Positions 48,420-60,740 of a DNA stretch of 64,000 nucleotides are shown here, piece by piece. The notes beneath the pieces were generated by a model. It did not search any database. It had not been told where the DNA came from and saw nothing but the letters and a program-made list of their open reading frames with translations. The first letter of the stretch is position 1; each line of letters opens with the position of its first letter. The DNA comes from Ziziphus jujuba (Eukaryota; Streptophyta; Magnoliopsida; Rosales; Rhamnaceae). Both the position numbers and the translations under genes were made by a program. Location: assembly GCF_031755915.1 (NCBI RefSeq), contig NC_083380.1, forward strand, positions 29,794,501-29,858,500, written 5' to 3'.

Positions 48420-49102
48420 ATAACTGGCAATTTAGGTTGGTGGGTCGTGTTAGTATCAATCCGTTTAATAATTGTGTCAAAAATGCCTAATCCGAACACG
48501 ACCCATTTATTAATCGTGTCAGGTACCTAAAACACTAACCCGACCTGTTTATAAACAGGTCAACACGACACGACCCGTTTAATACGATTATTTTAACGAG
48601 TCGTGTTGACCTATTAACCCGTTAACCTGAAATTGACCTATTAACCCGAAAACTAACCTATTAACCCGTTAACCCGAAAATTAACCTATTAACCTGAATT
48701 TTTTTTATTTTTTTTTATTTTTATGTTTTTGTTTTATTAAAGATGTATTTTTTGTTTTTAAAAAATTAGTAATAGAAAATTATTTTTATAAAATTTTTAA
48801 TTTATAATATTTTTTAGTTATTAAATATTATATTAGTGATAAAATATTAATTTAAAATTAAATTTAAATGGGTTGTAATAGGTATATAATCGTGTCGGGT
48901 TGAAACTGACACGTTTAATAAATAGGTCGTAACGGGTCAATTTCGAGTTAAACAGGTCAACCCGAAAATGACACGATTAATAATCGTGTTAAACGGGTTG
49001 ACCCGATTATGACCCGAACCCATTTATAATAAACCCAAACCCATTTATTCCGTGTCGTTTTCGAGTCGTGTCGCCGTGTCATGATCCAAATTGCCAGGTC
49101 TA
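48420..49102. mobile_element. MULE-like non-autonomous element with 9 bp target duplication
   Basis: A 683 bp element flanked by the exact 9 bp repeat GTTATTAGT (48411-48419 and 49103-49111). The ends form an inverted repeat with the core CTGGCAATTT. The inside is packed with near-repeats of TTAACCCG and CGACCCGTTTAA and their complements. No transposase. The 9 bp duplication points to the Mutator superfamily. It is absent from the equivalent place in the left-hand repeat block. Confidence 0.75.
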
Positions 49103-49111
49103 GTTATTAGT

Positions 49112-52100
49112 TTCGCTAGATTCATGTTTATAAAAAAAAATAATACTTATTAATTTTTATTTAATTTTTCTGTTTATTAAAATATATCTATTTATTAATA
49201 TTTAACAATTAATTTTAATATTTAAAAATTAAAAGGAAGTTAAAAATTGTTATTTTATAATTGACTAATATTATAAAAATATAATTTTAATATTTAAATG
49301 TTAAAATTAACAAATAAAAAATAATAAAAATTGATAAATTAATCTCTTTAATAATATTAGAAAATTAAATAAAAATAAACAATAAGTTTTAAAAAATATA
49401 AGATTTAAATAAAATAATAACAAAATTTAAAAGGTATAAATAATTTTTTTTTCCTAATTAGAATGACATCATTCTTAGGGAGATTCATAAACAACCTCCA
49501 TCAACATTTATTACAAATATATATATATATATATATACATCTATATATATAGTGTTTTTTTTTTTTTTTGGCGGTTAATATCAACTACCCTATAGTTCTT
49601 TTCCTTAAAAAAACAAATGTGTGTATATACATATATATTCACATATACATACATATATATATATATATATACAGCTCCAAAACAACCATAAGTGACAAAT
49701 AAATAACAACATCATAATAAAAATACAAAATTCACCAAAAATGATGTATTTGTGCATTAATTTAATCCTTTATAACAACATATGATAATAATAAAATAGC
49801 ATCTTTAAAACTCAAAACAAAAATAGAGTTTAAGATCTAACATCCCAAAATAATGCCACATACATGTTAATCAATTTCAATATTCAAAAATAAAAAGTTA
49901 CAGTGGCTAAATTGAGTTTAATAACACAACTATAAACAAGTACTAAATATAACCTCAAAAATAGCTAATTAAACTCCACAAGTTAAGATCAATAATAAAG
50001 ACACCCAAAAATGCTTCATAGCTTCTATGACGCCATCGCTTTCCCTTTGCATCCGTTGTCAACTCCTGAAAGTTATGTATTGGCTATCAAGCTTCATAGA
50101 TAATAATTTGGTTTTCTCTTTGCTAAAAGTTTAATAAACATAAATATCTTACCAATAAAATTTAAATAAGAATATAAGTGTGAGCATAACATAAACAATT
50201 AAAATTCATTGCAAACATATGTAGGAACTTCAAAACTCCTGAAATGTATGCGTTGGCTATAAAGCCCATAGATAATAATTTGGTTTTCTCTTTGCAAGAA
50301 GTTTAATAAACATAAATGTCTTACCAATAAAATTTAAATAAGTAATATAAGTGCAAGGATAACATAAACAATTGCAAAATTTATTGCAAACATACGTAGG
50401 AACCTCAAAACTTTAAAACAGCCACAAATAATATTTGTCAAAATACTTTAATACTCTATTTGGTAAAAGAAAAAATACTGAAAGAAACTGATTTCTAAAA
50501 ATTAATTTTTTAGGATTTAGTTTTTTGAGAATGAGTTTTTTTAGAATTCTTTTTATAGTATTTAGTTAATTATAGAAGAAAATAGGATTTATAAATACTT
50601 AAATAAATTTGTGGTTAAAATTAAAGAGTAAAATTGTATTTAAAAAAAAACATAAAACTAATTTTCCAAAGAATTTTAAAATGATACTTCTTTGAGAAGA
50701 TTCATTTTCCATTTCAGTTTACCAAATTGTGAAATTTATTTTTTGCTAGACCCACAAATTTTTCTTTTTAAAAATTATCCAAATAAAAAAAATTCATTTT
50801 TTTTGGGAGAATTTTAAATTTTTCCTAACTTTATCATTACTCAAACACCCAATGAGGATATTTTATCATGGATTGTCACTCCACAGCTTTTGGATTTAGG
50901 GTTCGTAACATAGAGATCCTGACCACCTCCTCATTACTTCACCATGGTGTTTAGGAACTTTGAATCCAAGAGTTCCAGGCCTGTTCTATTTTCATATGGT
51001 TTCCACATATTAAAAACTTAGAAAAAATATTCATTAATCCCCAAAAGCATTCTCAACACACTAGCATAATCAGAACCATTTGCATAGTTATTTCTCATAA
51101 CAAATCACAATCCAACATGTAACATAATTCAATCAGTTCAAAGCGATAGCCAAAAATACCATAAATCATCTTAAATTCAGCAACTTGGTAGACACGTTGA
51201 TCTATGTGTGGTAAACATCTCAAAACAAACCCAAAAAAAGAAAAAAAAATTCAAAAGTAATTTAATTCCTATCCAATACATATATAACAAATAAAACACT
51301 AAAACAGTTTTTCATACAAATATGTAAAACTTTTTGATTAATTTCAATACCAAAGAAATTGAGAATTTTCATGAAACTTTCGAACATCAAAGCGAACATA
51401 TACCGGTACCTATATAAAAAGTTTAAGGCACAAAAGAGTTAAATAAATAGATCAACTCAAGCTTTTGGTTTAAAGCTACAAAGTTGGAATTTAGTTTCTA
51501 AAACAGAGATGGCTTTAGTGAAAAATTAATTCTGGATAATTCACAAAAATAAAATGATAACAATTTTCATAATGCAATTAGAGACATTTAAATGAATAAC
51601 TTTCTAAAATTTCAGCTTATTTAAAGGTCATTTGGTATGGTTTTGGACTTCACAAATTTGAAGCTCTTGCTACTGTCAGAAAATTTCTGCAGCAAAAGCT
51701 TTACTTTGAAAATTCATAAAAAATCAAATACTTAATATTTTTCGACATAACTTGGTATAAATTTTAACCGACATGTCTAGTTTCATCATCAAATTTCAAA
51801 CCAACTGAAAACATGATAGATAACTCAAATCCGCATATTTACCCATGGTACCAGTTTACAGTGAAAATTCCAAACTTTGATTTTCAAATAAAACATCAGG
51901 TTTTCACCAAAATCCATGTCCAACATACATATATATCAAATAAGTCATCAAAACAGTATATTAGCTAAATAGTAACCTACTTTTCAGCTTTTAAAACCAA
52001 GAATAAACCTCAAATTTACCTATTTCCAACCGAAGTTTGTAAAACTGTTCCTTAAATGTTACCTTCTACCTAGCTAAATGCTCTTCTAAATTCAGCCCTT

Positions 52101-53300
52101 TGTCCTCACTAACTTGAACTTCTTCTTCTTTCAACTCTTTAAAAGCATCTCACAAGTCAAGTTTTCAAGTAAAGTCATAAATTCAAGGTTCTAACAACTC
52201 AACTAAAATTAAGGCCCCCAAACTAGTTAAACTACTCAAATAAACCTTTTATCAAACACTTAAAGAGTGCAAGCCTATTAGGAAATAGAAAATTTCAGAT
52301 TTTAAAAGCTTTAACCAAGGTTTACAAACATATTTTCATAAACATATTTTCAGCTTTTCAAATCGTCCAAATATCCAATGCAAATACTTCAAAAACAACA
52401 CTAATGAGTTTACAGTAAATAGAAGAGAATAAACAAAGGTTTGGCTTGTTACCTCAAAGTTTCAAACCGATGAAAGACCAAAAATACACTTTCAAAATCT
52501 AAGTCTTTCGAACATGCAATGGTTCTAGCAAGAAGATGGTTTCAAAAACTTCATTCTGATTACAAGATTATAGGATTTGGAGGAGGTTTGAAGAAATTAA
52601 AGTAAAATATGGATAAACATTTTCTCTCTCTACTCGCTATTTATAGTTCAATGGAAAAGGAAAAATAATGGTTTTTAAGTTTAGGCAATACTACATGTAT
52701 CGAATTTTTTTATTAAAATTTTAATAATCAATTATATGATAATTTTTTAATAATTATTAAATTAATATTATTCTATATTAATATGAGATAAAATCATTTA
52801 AAAAACATAGAACCACTGGGAACCAAAATTTTGATAAAAAAAATTTGTCATTCTATATTTACTCTTTTTAAGTTTTGACGTGTTTTTAAAAATAGGACCT
52901 TTTTTATTTTTTTTGTTTTAAAACCAGATTTTTGAAATGGGCTTCACTTAAAAGATAAATAGGCTTGAGTTGAAAGAAATCAATTTGGGCTTTTATTAAT
53001 GGGCTGTAATATATTTATTTCCGTGCTTCTTTCCACACAACCTAAATTGCTCTCTGCACTGCATTTGATGTGAAATGACTAAAAGCTTCTTAATTTTTTA
53101 TCTTTTCCATTTACATATTTTGAAAATTTTTTGTCTCTTTTATCTCCTCCTTCCACCGCTTTTCAAATGTATCGAGCTCTTTCTCATGCTTTTCTCCATA
53201 TAAGCAAGTACCAATTCACCACTCCAAGCTCCAGAAAGAGGCAATTCTCTTTGATTTTGTTGATTTGTAGATAAACCATGTTGTAAAAATTCAAAATTTT
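49112..53300. other. Mostly unassigned AT-rich region, includes a 4.2 kb insertion in module Y
   Basis: 49470-49672 is a piece of module Y. From about 49673 to about 53890 the sequence has no counterpart in the left-hand block, so it is an insertion. On the minus strand at about 52636-52648 there is a TATA-type CTATAAATAGC, and the segment to its left could be an old LTR, but I found no clear ends or coding domain. Confidence 0.4.
50061..50410. repeat. Two tandem units of about 173 bp
   Basis: Units start AACTCCTGAAA at 50061 and 50234 and share ATAGATAATAATTTGGTTTT, 'TTACCAATAAAATTTAAATA' and GTAGGAAC(T/C)TC. Only the second is followed by unrelated sequence. Confidence 0.9.
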
Positions 53301-53370
53301 ATTGGAAAAATGTTCGATGTATATATATCTTTTTGTCTACCATTTTCGGGAAGAATCACCTTAAGAAAGT

Positions 53371-53790
53371 TTGTCAACTTCCAGCGATCGTTCTTCAGCG
53401 ATCGTTCTTCAGATAAATGGTCATGGCGGAAACATGGTCAAAAACCCATCAAAGGCTCTCCTATCCGAGGTGGTTTTAAGAAACTATTCCAGAGGGAAGG
53501 AAATAAAATTGATTTTTCCTTTTTTTTTATATCTAAATTCAAGCTTTTTGGTTATTCATCTGCAAGTGGAGCGTAACAGATTCGGCCCTGCAATGTTCAT
53601 AGTCACGTACACAACCGAGCATAACCATAATGCTCCGACTCACAGGAGCTTACTCGCCGGCTCTAACCGTCAAAAGCCGCTGACCCGTCAAACATTCACC
53701 GCTGATGACTCCAGCATGGCCCCACTACCAAACACTCATCTCTAGAGACTTCAGTTGAGGAAGAGCTCGTTATCGGCAGCTGCAGAAGAT
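53371..53790 (+). pseudogene. WRKY transcription factor fragment (group IIe-like)
   Basis: Encodes a broken WRKY domain: SDKWSWRKHGQKPIKGSP (WRKY changed to WRKH), then a scrambled stretch where the first two zinc-binding Cys should be. In another frame it continues QVERNRFGPAMFIVTYTTE with HNHNAPTHR, which keeps the HxH ligands, and a LLAGSNRQK tail. A third frame continues ETSVEEELVIGS. The QVERNR...LAGS style is that of WRKY22/27/29 (group IIe). A 14 bp unit AGCGATCGTTCTTC is duplicated just before the domain. With frameshifts and lost ligands it cannot bind DNA normally. It lies in a transposon-rich insertion. Confidence 0.8.
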
Positions 53791-53889
53791 AAAAGAGAAA
53801 AACATTTTATAAAATATGTATATGAAAAATAAAAAAGGAGGGGTTTTTAGTCATTTCACATAAAAATGCAGTTTAAAGAGCAATATAGG

Positions 53890-55311
53890 TAGTGTGAAGA
53901 CAAGCATGATTCCTCATGGCTCATGGTCCAGGTCCCCAAAAAAAAAAAAAAAAAAAAAAGGGAAAAGATCATAGTTCTTGGTCCAAAAAGAGAAAGAGAA
54001 AACTCTCACCAATGGTTTAATTTATTTTTGAACTTTTTTTGGGCTCCTTTTCTGTGAACTTTGACATAGTATATATTACATATATTCATATTTTTTAAAC
54101 TAATGTTGACATTGAAAAAAAAAATAACCATGACACAATATTAAATTAATCACACTTTTTATTTTTATTTTTATAATTTTATTAAAGTGAGAAATAAGAA
54201 TTAAAATAGATGACAACTGCACCCTACGTTGCTAAATTATCGCTTGTTTTTTTAACAAAACTGATAAAATTTATAAAAGACTTAAAAAAAAATATAATTC
54301 CAAATGTGTCTATGATAATCAATCAATATATTAAAAATAATAGAATATTTATTAAATTTATTTAGCAAATGATATAATAATATATATATATATTTTTTTT
54401 CACTTTACCTGTTTAAAAGTTCAATTCTCTATATTTATATTATATTAATGTTTCTTTAATTATATATTGACACATGTTAATTTTTTTTTAAATTTTTTAT
54501 TTCAATAGAAGAAACTTTCATGAAACTAAACCAGAATACATCAAGTCTTTAAGATCAGTTGATTAAATATTTCAAAAAATACAAGGCAAAAAAATATGCC
54601 AGAAAAGGATAGATTATTGGGTACACAATGCGAACTATGATGGATTCCACGTTAAGCAATTGGATAAAGCCATGTGTAGCACTATATCTGTATCATTAAA
54701 ATACTCTAGATAAACATTCTCTACTGTTTTAATGCCGTCCCCTCCCATCCATATATTTTTTTTATTTTTTTTTTTATTTTTCGTCTGTCTTCTTCCCTTG
54801 CATGTTGTGTGTTCTTTTCCAAAATAGAAAACAAAAAATCTCTCCTTCTATGTTCTCAGATCTCTCCTTAAAACCATTTGCCATCAAGATGGAGATCTAG
54901 TATCTGTTAAACATCTAGATTGAAGATCGTTTTCATCACCTCGTTAATCGCCACAACTATTTAGGATTTTAATTTGTGTTCTTTTCTCTATGAAAGTCCT
55001 TTCACTCAATTTAATAAATCCTTTCAAAAAAGAAAAAGAAAAAACAAGATAAGTCTTTATATTTTCGGACGCAAAAATATTTATGGGATAAAGAAAGGTA
55101 CAAAAATATTGAATATGCAAGAGGAAATATTGAAAGACTAAAAAATCATAAAATTTTTATGTCCTATGGATGTTATGCTTTATGAAAATCGGTGTTTAAT
55201 TATTAGAGAATTAAAAATTGCTGCAACCAGTTTATTTAGCTTATTTCTGCTAAGAGGCAAGGAAGAGCTTCTTCTTCTAACAATGGAGGTTCACGGCAGT
55301 AAAAGTGATAG

Positions 55312-55343
<32 letters not shown>

Positions 55344-55759
55344 ATGAATAGAAGCGGAATGACATTATAATTGTAGTAAACATTGATGCTGACTTTTTTA
55401 AATGACACAGATTTGATGCTACGTATAGTTTTATCCAATTGGCTCTGTGCACTAATATGAAATCCACCATGGTACACATTGTGTACCTAAGAATTTCTCC
55501 CAAAGAGAGCTTTGCTTCAAGCAGTTTTGGCAACATACTCAACTGGTTGATTTTGCTCTAGTGGAATGTAGTTAACCCCTCAGCAATCTAGCTTGTTCAA
55601 ATGGACATAGATAGCTTTAACTAGAGTAGATACTTACCAAGGAAAACTTGTAAAACCCAAAGAAAACGCACCGACTAAATTCTTTGAATTACTCTAAAAA
55701 TAACATTCTTATCCCTATCTCAACAACCTAAGCACATGCTTAAAGCAAAGCTAAGCATT
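53890..55759. repeat. Segmental repeat copy D, first part
   Basis: Matches module Y and the LINE 3' end: GAAAGAGAAAACTCTCACCA, ACCATGACACAATATTAAATT, the LINE poly(A) end near 54481, and RNase H-end remains near 55510-55700. About 54600-55490 holds extra sequence not seen in the other copies. Interrupted by Copia-1 at 55760. Confidence 0.7.
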
Positions 55760-56033
55760 TGTATGAGTTAAGTGTCATGTCCAATAGCAATAGAAAAAAG
55801 AGAGAGTGTTGTACGTGTGAGTGTGAGTGTGTGTTCTTTGAGTGAGAAGAGTGTGAAAAGGTGTTTTGTGTCCTAGTGTAAGTCAAAAATCAAGTGAGTG
55901 TGAGTGTGTTAGTGTGTGTTGCTCATTTGTGTGAGTGAGTGTGTTGCTCTCTTTATACGTGAGAGTGTACCAATTGTTTATATTAATAAAAATCAATTTT
56001 CTTGGTTTCTCCTTTAGTCCTCTGTCTCCAACA
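55760..56033 (+). repeat. 5' LTR of Copia-1 (lacks most of U3)
   Basis: 274 bp, starting TGTATGAG and ending CCAACA. It corresponds to 60464-60740 only; the TATA-bearing U3 part present before 60464 is missing. Confidence 0.9.
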
Positions 56034-56037
56034 TTTT

Positions 56038-56050
56038 TGGTATCAAAGCC
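56038..56050 (+). other. Primer binding site of Copia-1
   Basis: TGGTATCAAAGCC, complementary to the 3' end of initiator methionine tRNA apart from one G-to-A change. It lies 4 nt past the 5' LTR, as usual for Copia. Confidence 0.85.
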
Positions 56051-56147
56051 TGGTTGGTCCAAGTTCGACTTTGTGGGAGCTTCTTGTTCGTGGTCACGCA
56101 GTCAAGACTAAGTTTACGTAGTGCTGCGGGAATTTTCAGCAACCATA

Positions 56148-59100
56148 ATGGGAGACCTTCAAGTTGGTGGAGGTATTAAGAAGCTCAACAGTCAGAATTA
56201 CGGCACGTGGTCAACGTGCATGAAGTCATATTTGAAGGGCCAAGATCTCTGGGAGATCATAGCTGGCAGTGAAGTCGAGCAACCACAGGATGCTGAGGCT
56301 TTGAAGAAGTGGAATATTAAAGCTGGTATGGCAATGTTTGCCCTTAAATCTACAGTTGAAGAAGAGATGTTGGAGTACATAGGGGATATTGAAGTTCCAA
56401 AAGAGGCTTGGGACACGTTTGCAAGACTCTTCTCAAGGAAGAACGACATAAGGTTGCAGCTTCTCGAGAGTGAATTGCTGTCAACAACACAGCACGACAT
56501 GACAATCCAGAAATATTTCAACAAGGTAGAAACTCTTAGTCGCGAAATTACTGAGTTAGATCCTAATTCTCCTATTACAGAATCTAGAATGAGGAGAATA
56601 ATTTTACATGGGTTGAGACTCGAATTTAAAGGATTTATTTCAGCCATTCAAGGTTGGCAAGTCCAACCTTCATTGATTGAATTAGAAAATTTACTTATTG
56701 ATCAAGAAAATATGATCAAACAAATGGCTGGGGTCTCACTAAAGAGCGATGAAGAAGCGCTCTTTAGCGGCAGAAGAAAAGGCCGACCCAAACAACAAAA
56801 ATTTAATAAGGTAAATCAACATGGAGAAGATTTTAGAGGAGAACAAAGGAATAATAGAAATAGACAACAATTTTTAGAAAATAAAAGAAATAATGGACGA
56901 TTTTTTGAAAATAAAAGAGATGATGGAAGATGCTTCAACTGTGGAAGAAAAGGACATTATATTAAAAACTGTAGACTAAGGAAGAAATTTACAGAAAGTA
57001 ATATAGTTATCCCAAAGCCTCAAAATAATATAAGTGAAGATGAATGGGATGTTGAAGCATCTTTGGCTACTGCTGAGCTCATGGATGGCTCAAGTTCAAT
57101 GCAAGAAAGGGAAACGGCACTCGCAGTGGTTATCCCTAGACGCATTGATTATAAAAATGATTGGATTATAGACTCTGGAAGTTCAAATCATATGACGGGA
57201 GATAAAGAGAAGCTGCAAAGCATGACAGAGTATAAAGGAGGGCGTATGGTGGTGACGGCAAATGACTCAAGGTTGCCGATAGCTCACGTTGGTAAGGCAG
57301 CAATCATGCCTCGTTTTTGTTGCCAACAAGTTCAACTGCAAGATGTCTTTCATGTGCCAGGAATGAAGAAGAATTTGCTGTCAGTAGCTCAACTAACATC
57401 TTTAGGAAATTATGTATTGTTTAGACCTGAGGATGTTAAGGTGTATCGAGACCTTAAAATCTCTGGTACACCAACAATGAAGAGGCGGTGATTGGAATCT
57501 ATCTATGTGATGTCAGCAGAGTCTGCCTACGTAAACAAGACAAGAAGGAACGTGACATCAGACCTTTGGCACGCACGGTTAGGACATGTCAGCTATAAAA
57601 AGTTGAAGGTGATGATGCAAAAGTCAATGCTCAAGGGTCTTCCCCAACTCGATGTCGGTGTCGACACAATCAGTGCAGGGTGTCAATACGGCAAAGCACA
57701 TCAACTACCATATGAAGATTCAAAGTTCCAAGCAAAAGAGCCTCTGCAACTCATTCACTCTGATGTCTTCGGGCGTATCAAGCAGTCATCAGTTGGAGGC
57801 ATGCATTATATGGTGACATTCATTGACGATTTTTCAAGGTACATATGGGTTTTCTTTATGAAAGAAAAATCTGAGACCTTTTCAAAATTTAAGCAATTTA
57901 AGGAAAAGGTAGAAAGAGAATTAGGCAAAAGGATACAATGCCTACGCACAGATAATGGGGGAGAATATACCTCAAGAGAATTTATATAATATTTAAGAGA
58001 ATACAAAATAAGATATTAATTGACGTGTCCAAATACTCCACAACAAAATGGTATTGCGGAAAGAAAGAACCGACATCTTGCATAAACATGTCGGAGCATG
58101 CTACATGCAAAAAATGTTCCAGGAAGATTTTGGGCTGAATGCATGAATACAGCAGCTCATGTGATTAATAGGCTCCCTCAAGCAAAGTTAGGATTCCTCT
58201 CACCCTTTGAAAAACTGTGGAACATAAAACCCACAGTAAGCCACTTTCGAATCTTTGGCTGTATTTGCTATGTGTTTGTGCCTTCTCACTTACACATGAA
58301 GTTTGATAAGAAGGCAATAAGATGCATTTTTTTCGGATCTGATAGCCAAAGAAAAGGGTCGAGATGTTATGACCCTAATACTGGACGATGTTATACTTCA
58401 CGAAATGTGGTGTTCGATGAAGCATCTTCTTGGTGGGTACCTCAAAATACAGAGTTGCCAAATTCAAAGGAGTTTGAGGTCAAGCTACAACAAAATATGG
58501 GGGAGCAAGAATATGAAGCATGCCAGCCAACAAATGAAGGAGAAGACGAGCCTACGATATCATCTCAAAGTCCCTGGAGGTCTGGTGTACATCAAGGAAT
58601 ACCAGAGAACATCGGGTCAAATCTTCAACAAAATGACGAAGAGACAACTCCACAACCAAGATGATCGAGTAGACAACGAAGACCAAATCCCAGGTACGCT
58701 AATGTAGTAATAACAGAAATGGAGGATATAAAAAAACCTACATCATATGAAGAAGCATCTAAATATCATGAATGGAGAAAGGCTATGGAAGAACAAATTT
58801 CTGCATTAAATCAAAATCAAACTTGGGATTTGGTGCCTAAACCTAAAACTGTAAAACCCATATCCTGTAAATAGGTTTACAAGATAAAAACTCATCATGA
58901 TGGATCAATTGAAAGATATAAAGCTCGTTTAGTCGCACGAGGATTCTCACAGCAATATGGACTAGACTATGATGAGAACTTTAGTCCAGTAGTAAAGATC
59001 ACTACCGTACGTGTTCTACTAGCACTTGCAGCAAGTAAAGACTGGAAGCTGTGGCAGATGGACGTGAAGAATGCCTTCTTGAATGGAGATCTAGACAGAG

Positions 59101-60296
59101 AAATTTATATGATACAGCCAAAGGGTTTTGAAAGCAAAACTAATCCAGAGTACGTGTGCAAGCTAAGGAAGGCACTTTATGGTCTAAAACAAGCTCCGCG
59201 GGCATGGTACGGTAAGATTGCAGAGTTCCTTCTTCAAAGTGGATATATAGTATCTTCTGCAGATTCTAGTTTATTTGTGAAGACTGAAGGAACAAAACTA
59301 GCAATAGTGCTAGTATATGTGGATGATTTAATTATCACAGGAGATCATGAAGATGAAATCTCTCAAACAAAGAGAAATTTATCAGTTCGCTTCTAGATGA
59401 AGGAACTTGGGGAGCTCAAGCACTTCCTTGGACTCGAAGTTGACCGAACAGAGAAAGGTTTATTTCTTGGTCAACAAAAGTATGCAAAGAATCTATTACA
59501 AAAATTTGGAATGTTGGACTGCAAGCCAATATCAACTCCAATGGAGGTGAATGCTAAGCTATCTGCATATGAAGGAAAAGACTCGGAGGATGCTACTATG
59601 TACCAACAATTGGTAGGAAGTCTTATCTATTTAACACTGACGCGGCCAGATATTTCATTTGCAGATGGAGTTGTAAGTCGGTATATGCAAAGTCCAAAGA
59701 AACCTCACTTGGAAGTAGTCCGACGAATATTAAGGTACGTTAAAGGCACTATAAACTTGGGGTTTCTATATAAAAGAGGAGAGGAATGCATGTTGGTTGG
59801 TTACTGTGATGTCTACTATGTTGGAGATCATGATACACGACGATCGACTACTGGATATATATTCAGCATTGGTTCAGGAGCAGTATCTTGGTGCAGTAAA
59901 AGACAACCAACTGTGTCTCTGTCAACTACAGAAGCAGAATATAGAGCAGCTGCTATGGCAGGCCAAGAAGGTATGTGGTTAAGACAACTACTTAAAGATG
60001 TACATCAACAAGTTGACTATGCAGTTTTTTTCCATTGTGATAACCAATCAGCAATACAATTGGCGGAGAATCCGGTATTTCATGCAAGGATAAAACATGT
60101 GGAGATACATTATCATTTTATCAGAGAAAAAGTACTGCTAGAAGAAATTAAAATGCAACACGTTAAAACCGAAGATCAAGCGGCAGACTTATTCACTAAA
60201 GCACTCAATATTACTAAGCTTACAAAGTTAAGAGAAATGCTCAACATGGTGAATAAAGAATCAATCAAGAGAGTCGACATTGAGGGGGAGTATTGA
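56148..60296 (+). pseudogene. Copia-1 gag-pol polyprotein, one frame with seven stops
   Basis: Reading starts at ATG 56148 (MGDLQVGGG). Domains: gag with knuckle CFNCGRKGHYIKNC (about 56930); protease IIDSGSSNHMTG (about 57165); GAG-pre-integrase LWHARLGH (its first zinc Cys is Ser); integrase with [15 protein letters not shown] and GIAERKN, so all three catalytic acids are present; reverse transcriptase with [10 protein letters not shown] (about 59320); RNase H ending ADLFTKAL. The frame is unbroken from 56148 to 60296 except for stops at 57489 (TGA), 57987, 58017 and 58083 (TAA), 58662 (TGA), 58872 and 59394 (TAG). At least six are explained by a single C-to-T or G-to-A change. Confidence 0.95.
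60281..60290 (+). other. Polypurine tract of Copia-1
   Basis: TGAGGGGGAG at the end of the coding frame, the usual second-strand priming site. It places the true 3' LTR start at about 60291-60294, not at 60464. Confidence 0.75.
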
Positions 60297-60740
60297 TAAA
60301 TATCAATGCCGACTTAGCTCCCTAGAAGAATCTAGAGTTATCTTGTTTTCTCTTTTAAAAATGGAGAACAACTAATGCCTTGGAAGTGATGAGAAAAATA
60401 TCTATAATTAAATATTTCTAGAAGTATCCACAGCCGACTTTCTCTTCTATAAATAGGTGGTGATGTATGAGTTAAGTGTTATGTCTAATAGCAATAGAAA
60501 AAAGAGAGAGTGCTGTACGTGTGAGTGTGAGTGTGTGTCCTTTGAGTGAGAAGAGTGTGAAAAGGTGTTTTGTGTCCTAGTGTAAGTCAAAAATCAAGTG
60601 AGTGTGAGTGTGTTAATGTGTGTTGCTCATTTGTGTGAGTGTGTTAATGTGTGTTGCTCATTTGTGTGAGTGTGTACCAATTGTTTATATTAATAAAAAT
60701 CAATTTTCTTGGTTTCTCCTTTAGTCCTCTGTCTCCAACA
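60291..60740 (+). repeat. 3' LTR of Copia-1 (full length, with promoter)
   Basis: About 447-450 bp. The first 170 bp include a U3 TATA box, CTATAAATAGG (60448-60458). From 60464 it repeats the 5' LTR, including GTGTGA microsatellite-like words that differ slightly in number. Confidence 0.8.

Larger units (their letters stand above)
55760..60740 (+). mobile_element. Copia-1, Ty1-copia LTR retrotransposon with target duplication
   Basis: A 4.98 kb element with target duplication GCATT (55755-55759 and 60741-60745) and TG...CA ends. It has a primer site after the 5' LTR, one long gag-pol frame with seven stops, and a polypurine tract. The 5' LTR is about 170 bp shorter than the 3' LTR. Inserted in the LINE part of repeat copy D; copies A and B show the unfilled site near 14150 and 46915. 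Few substitutions separate the shared LTR parts, so it is younger than Copia-2. Confidence 0.95.

Noticed and set aside
56121..56147. Extended Copia-1 gag start
   Set aside because: It begins with GTG. The ATG at 56148 opens the conserved gag N-terminus.
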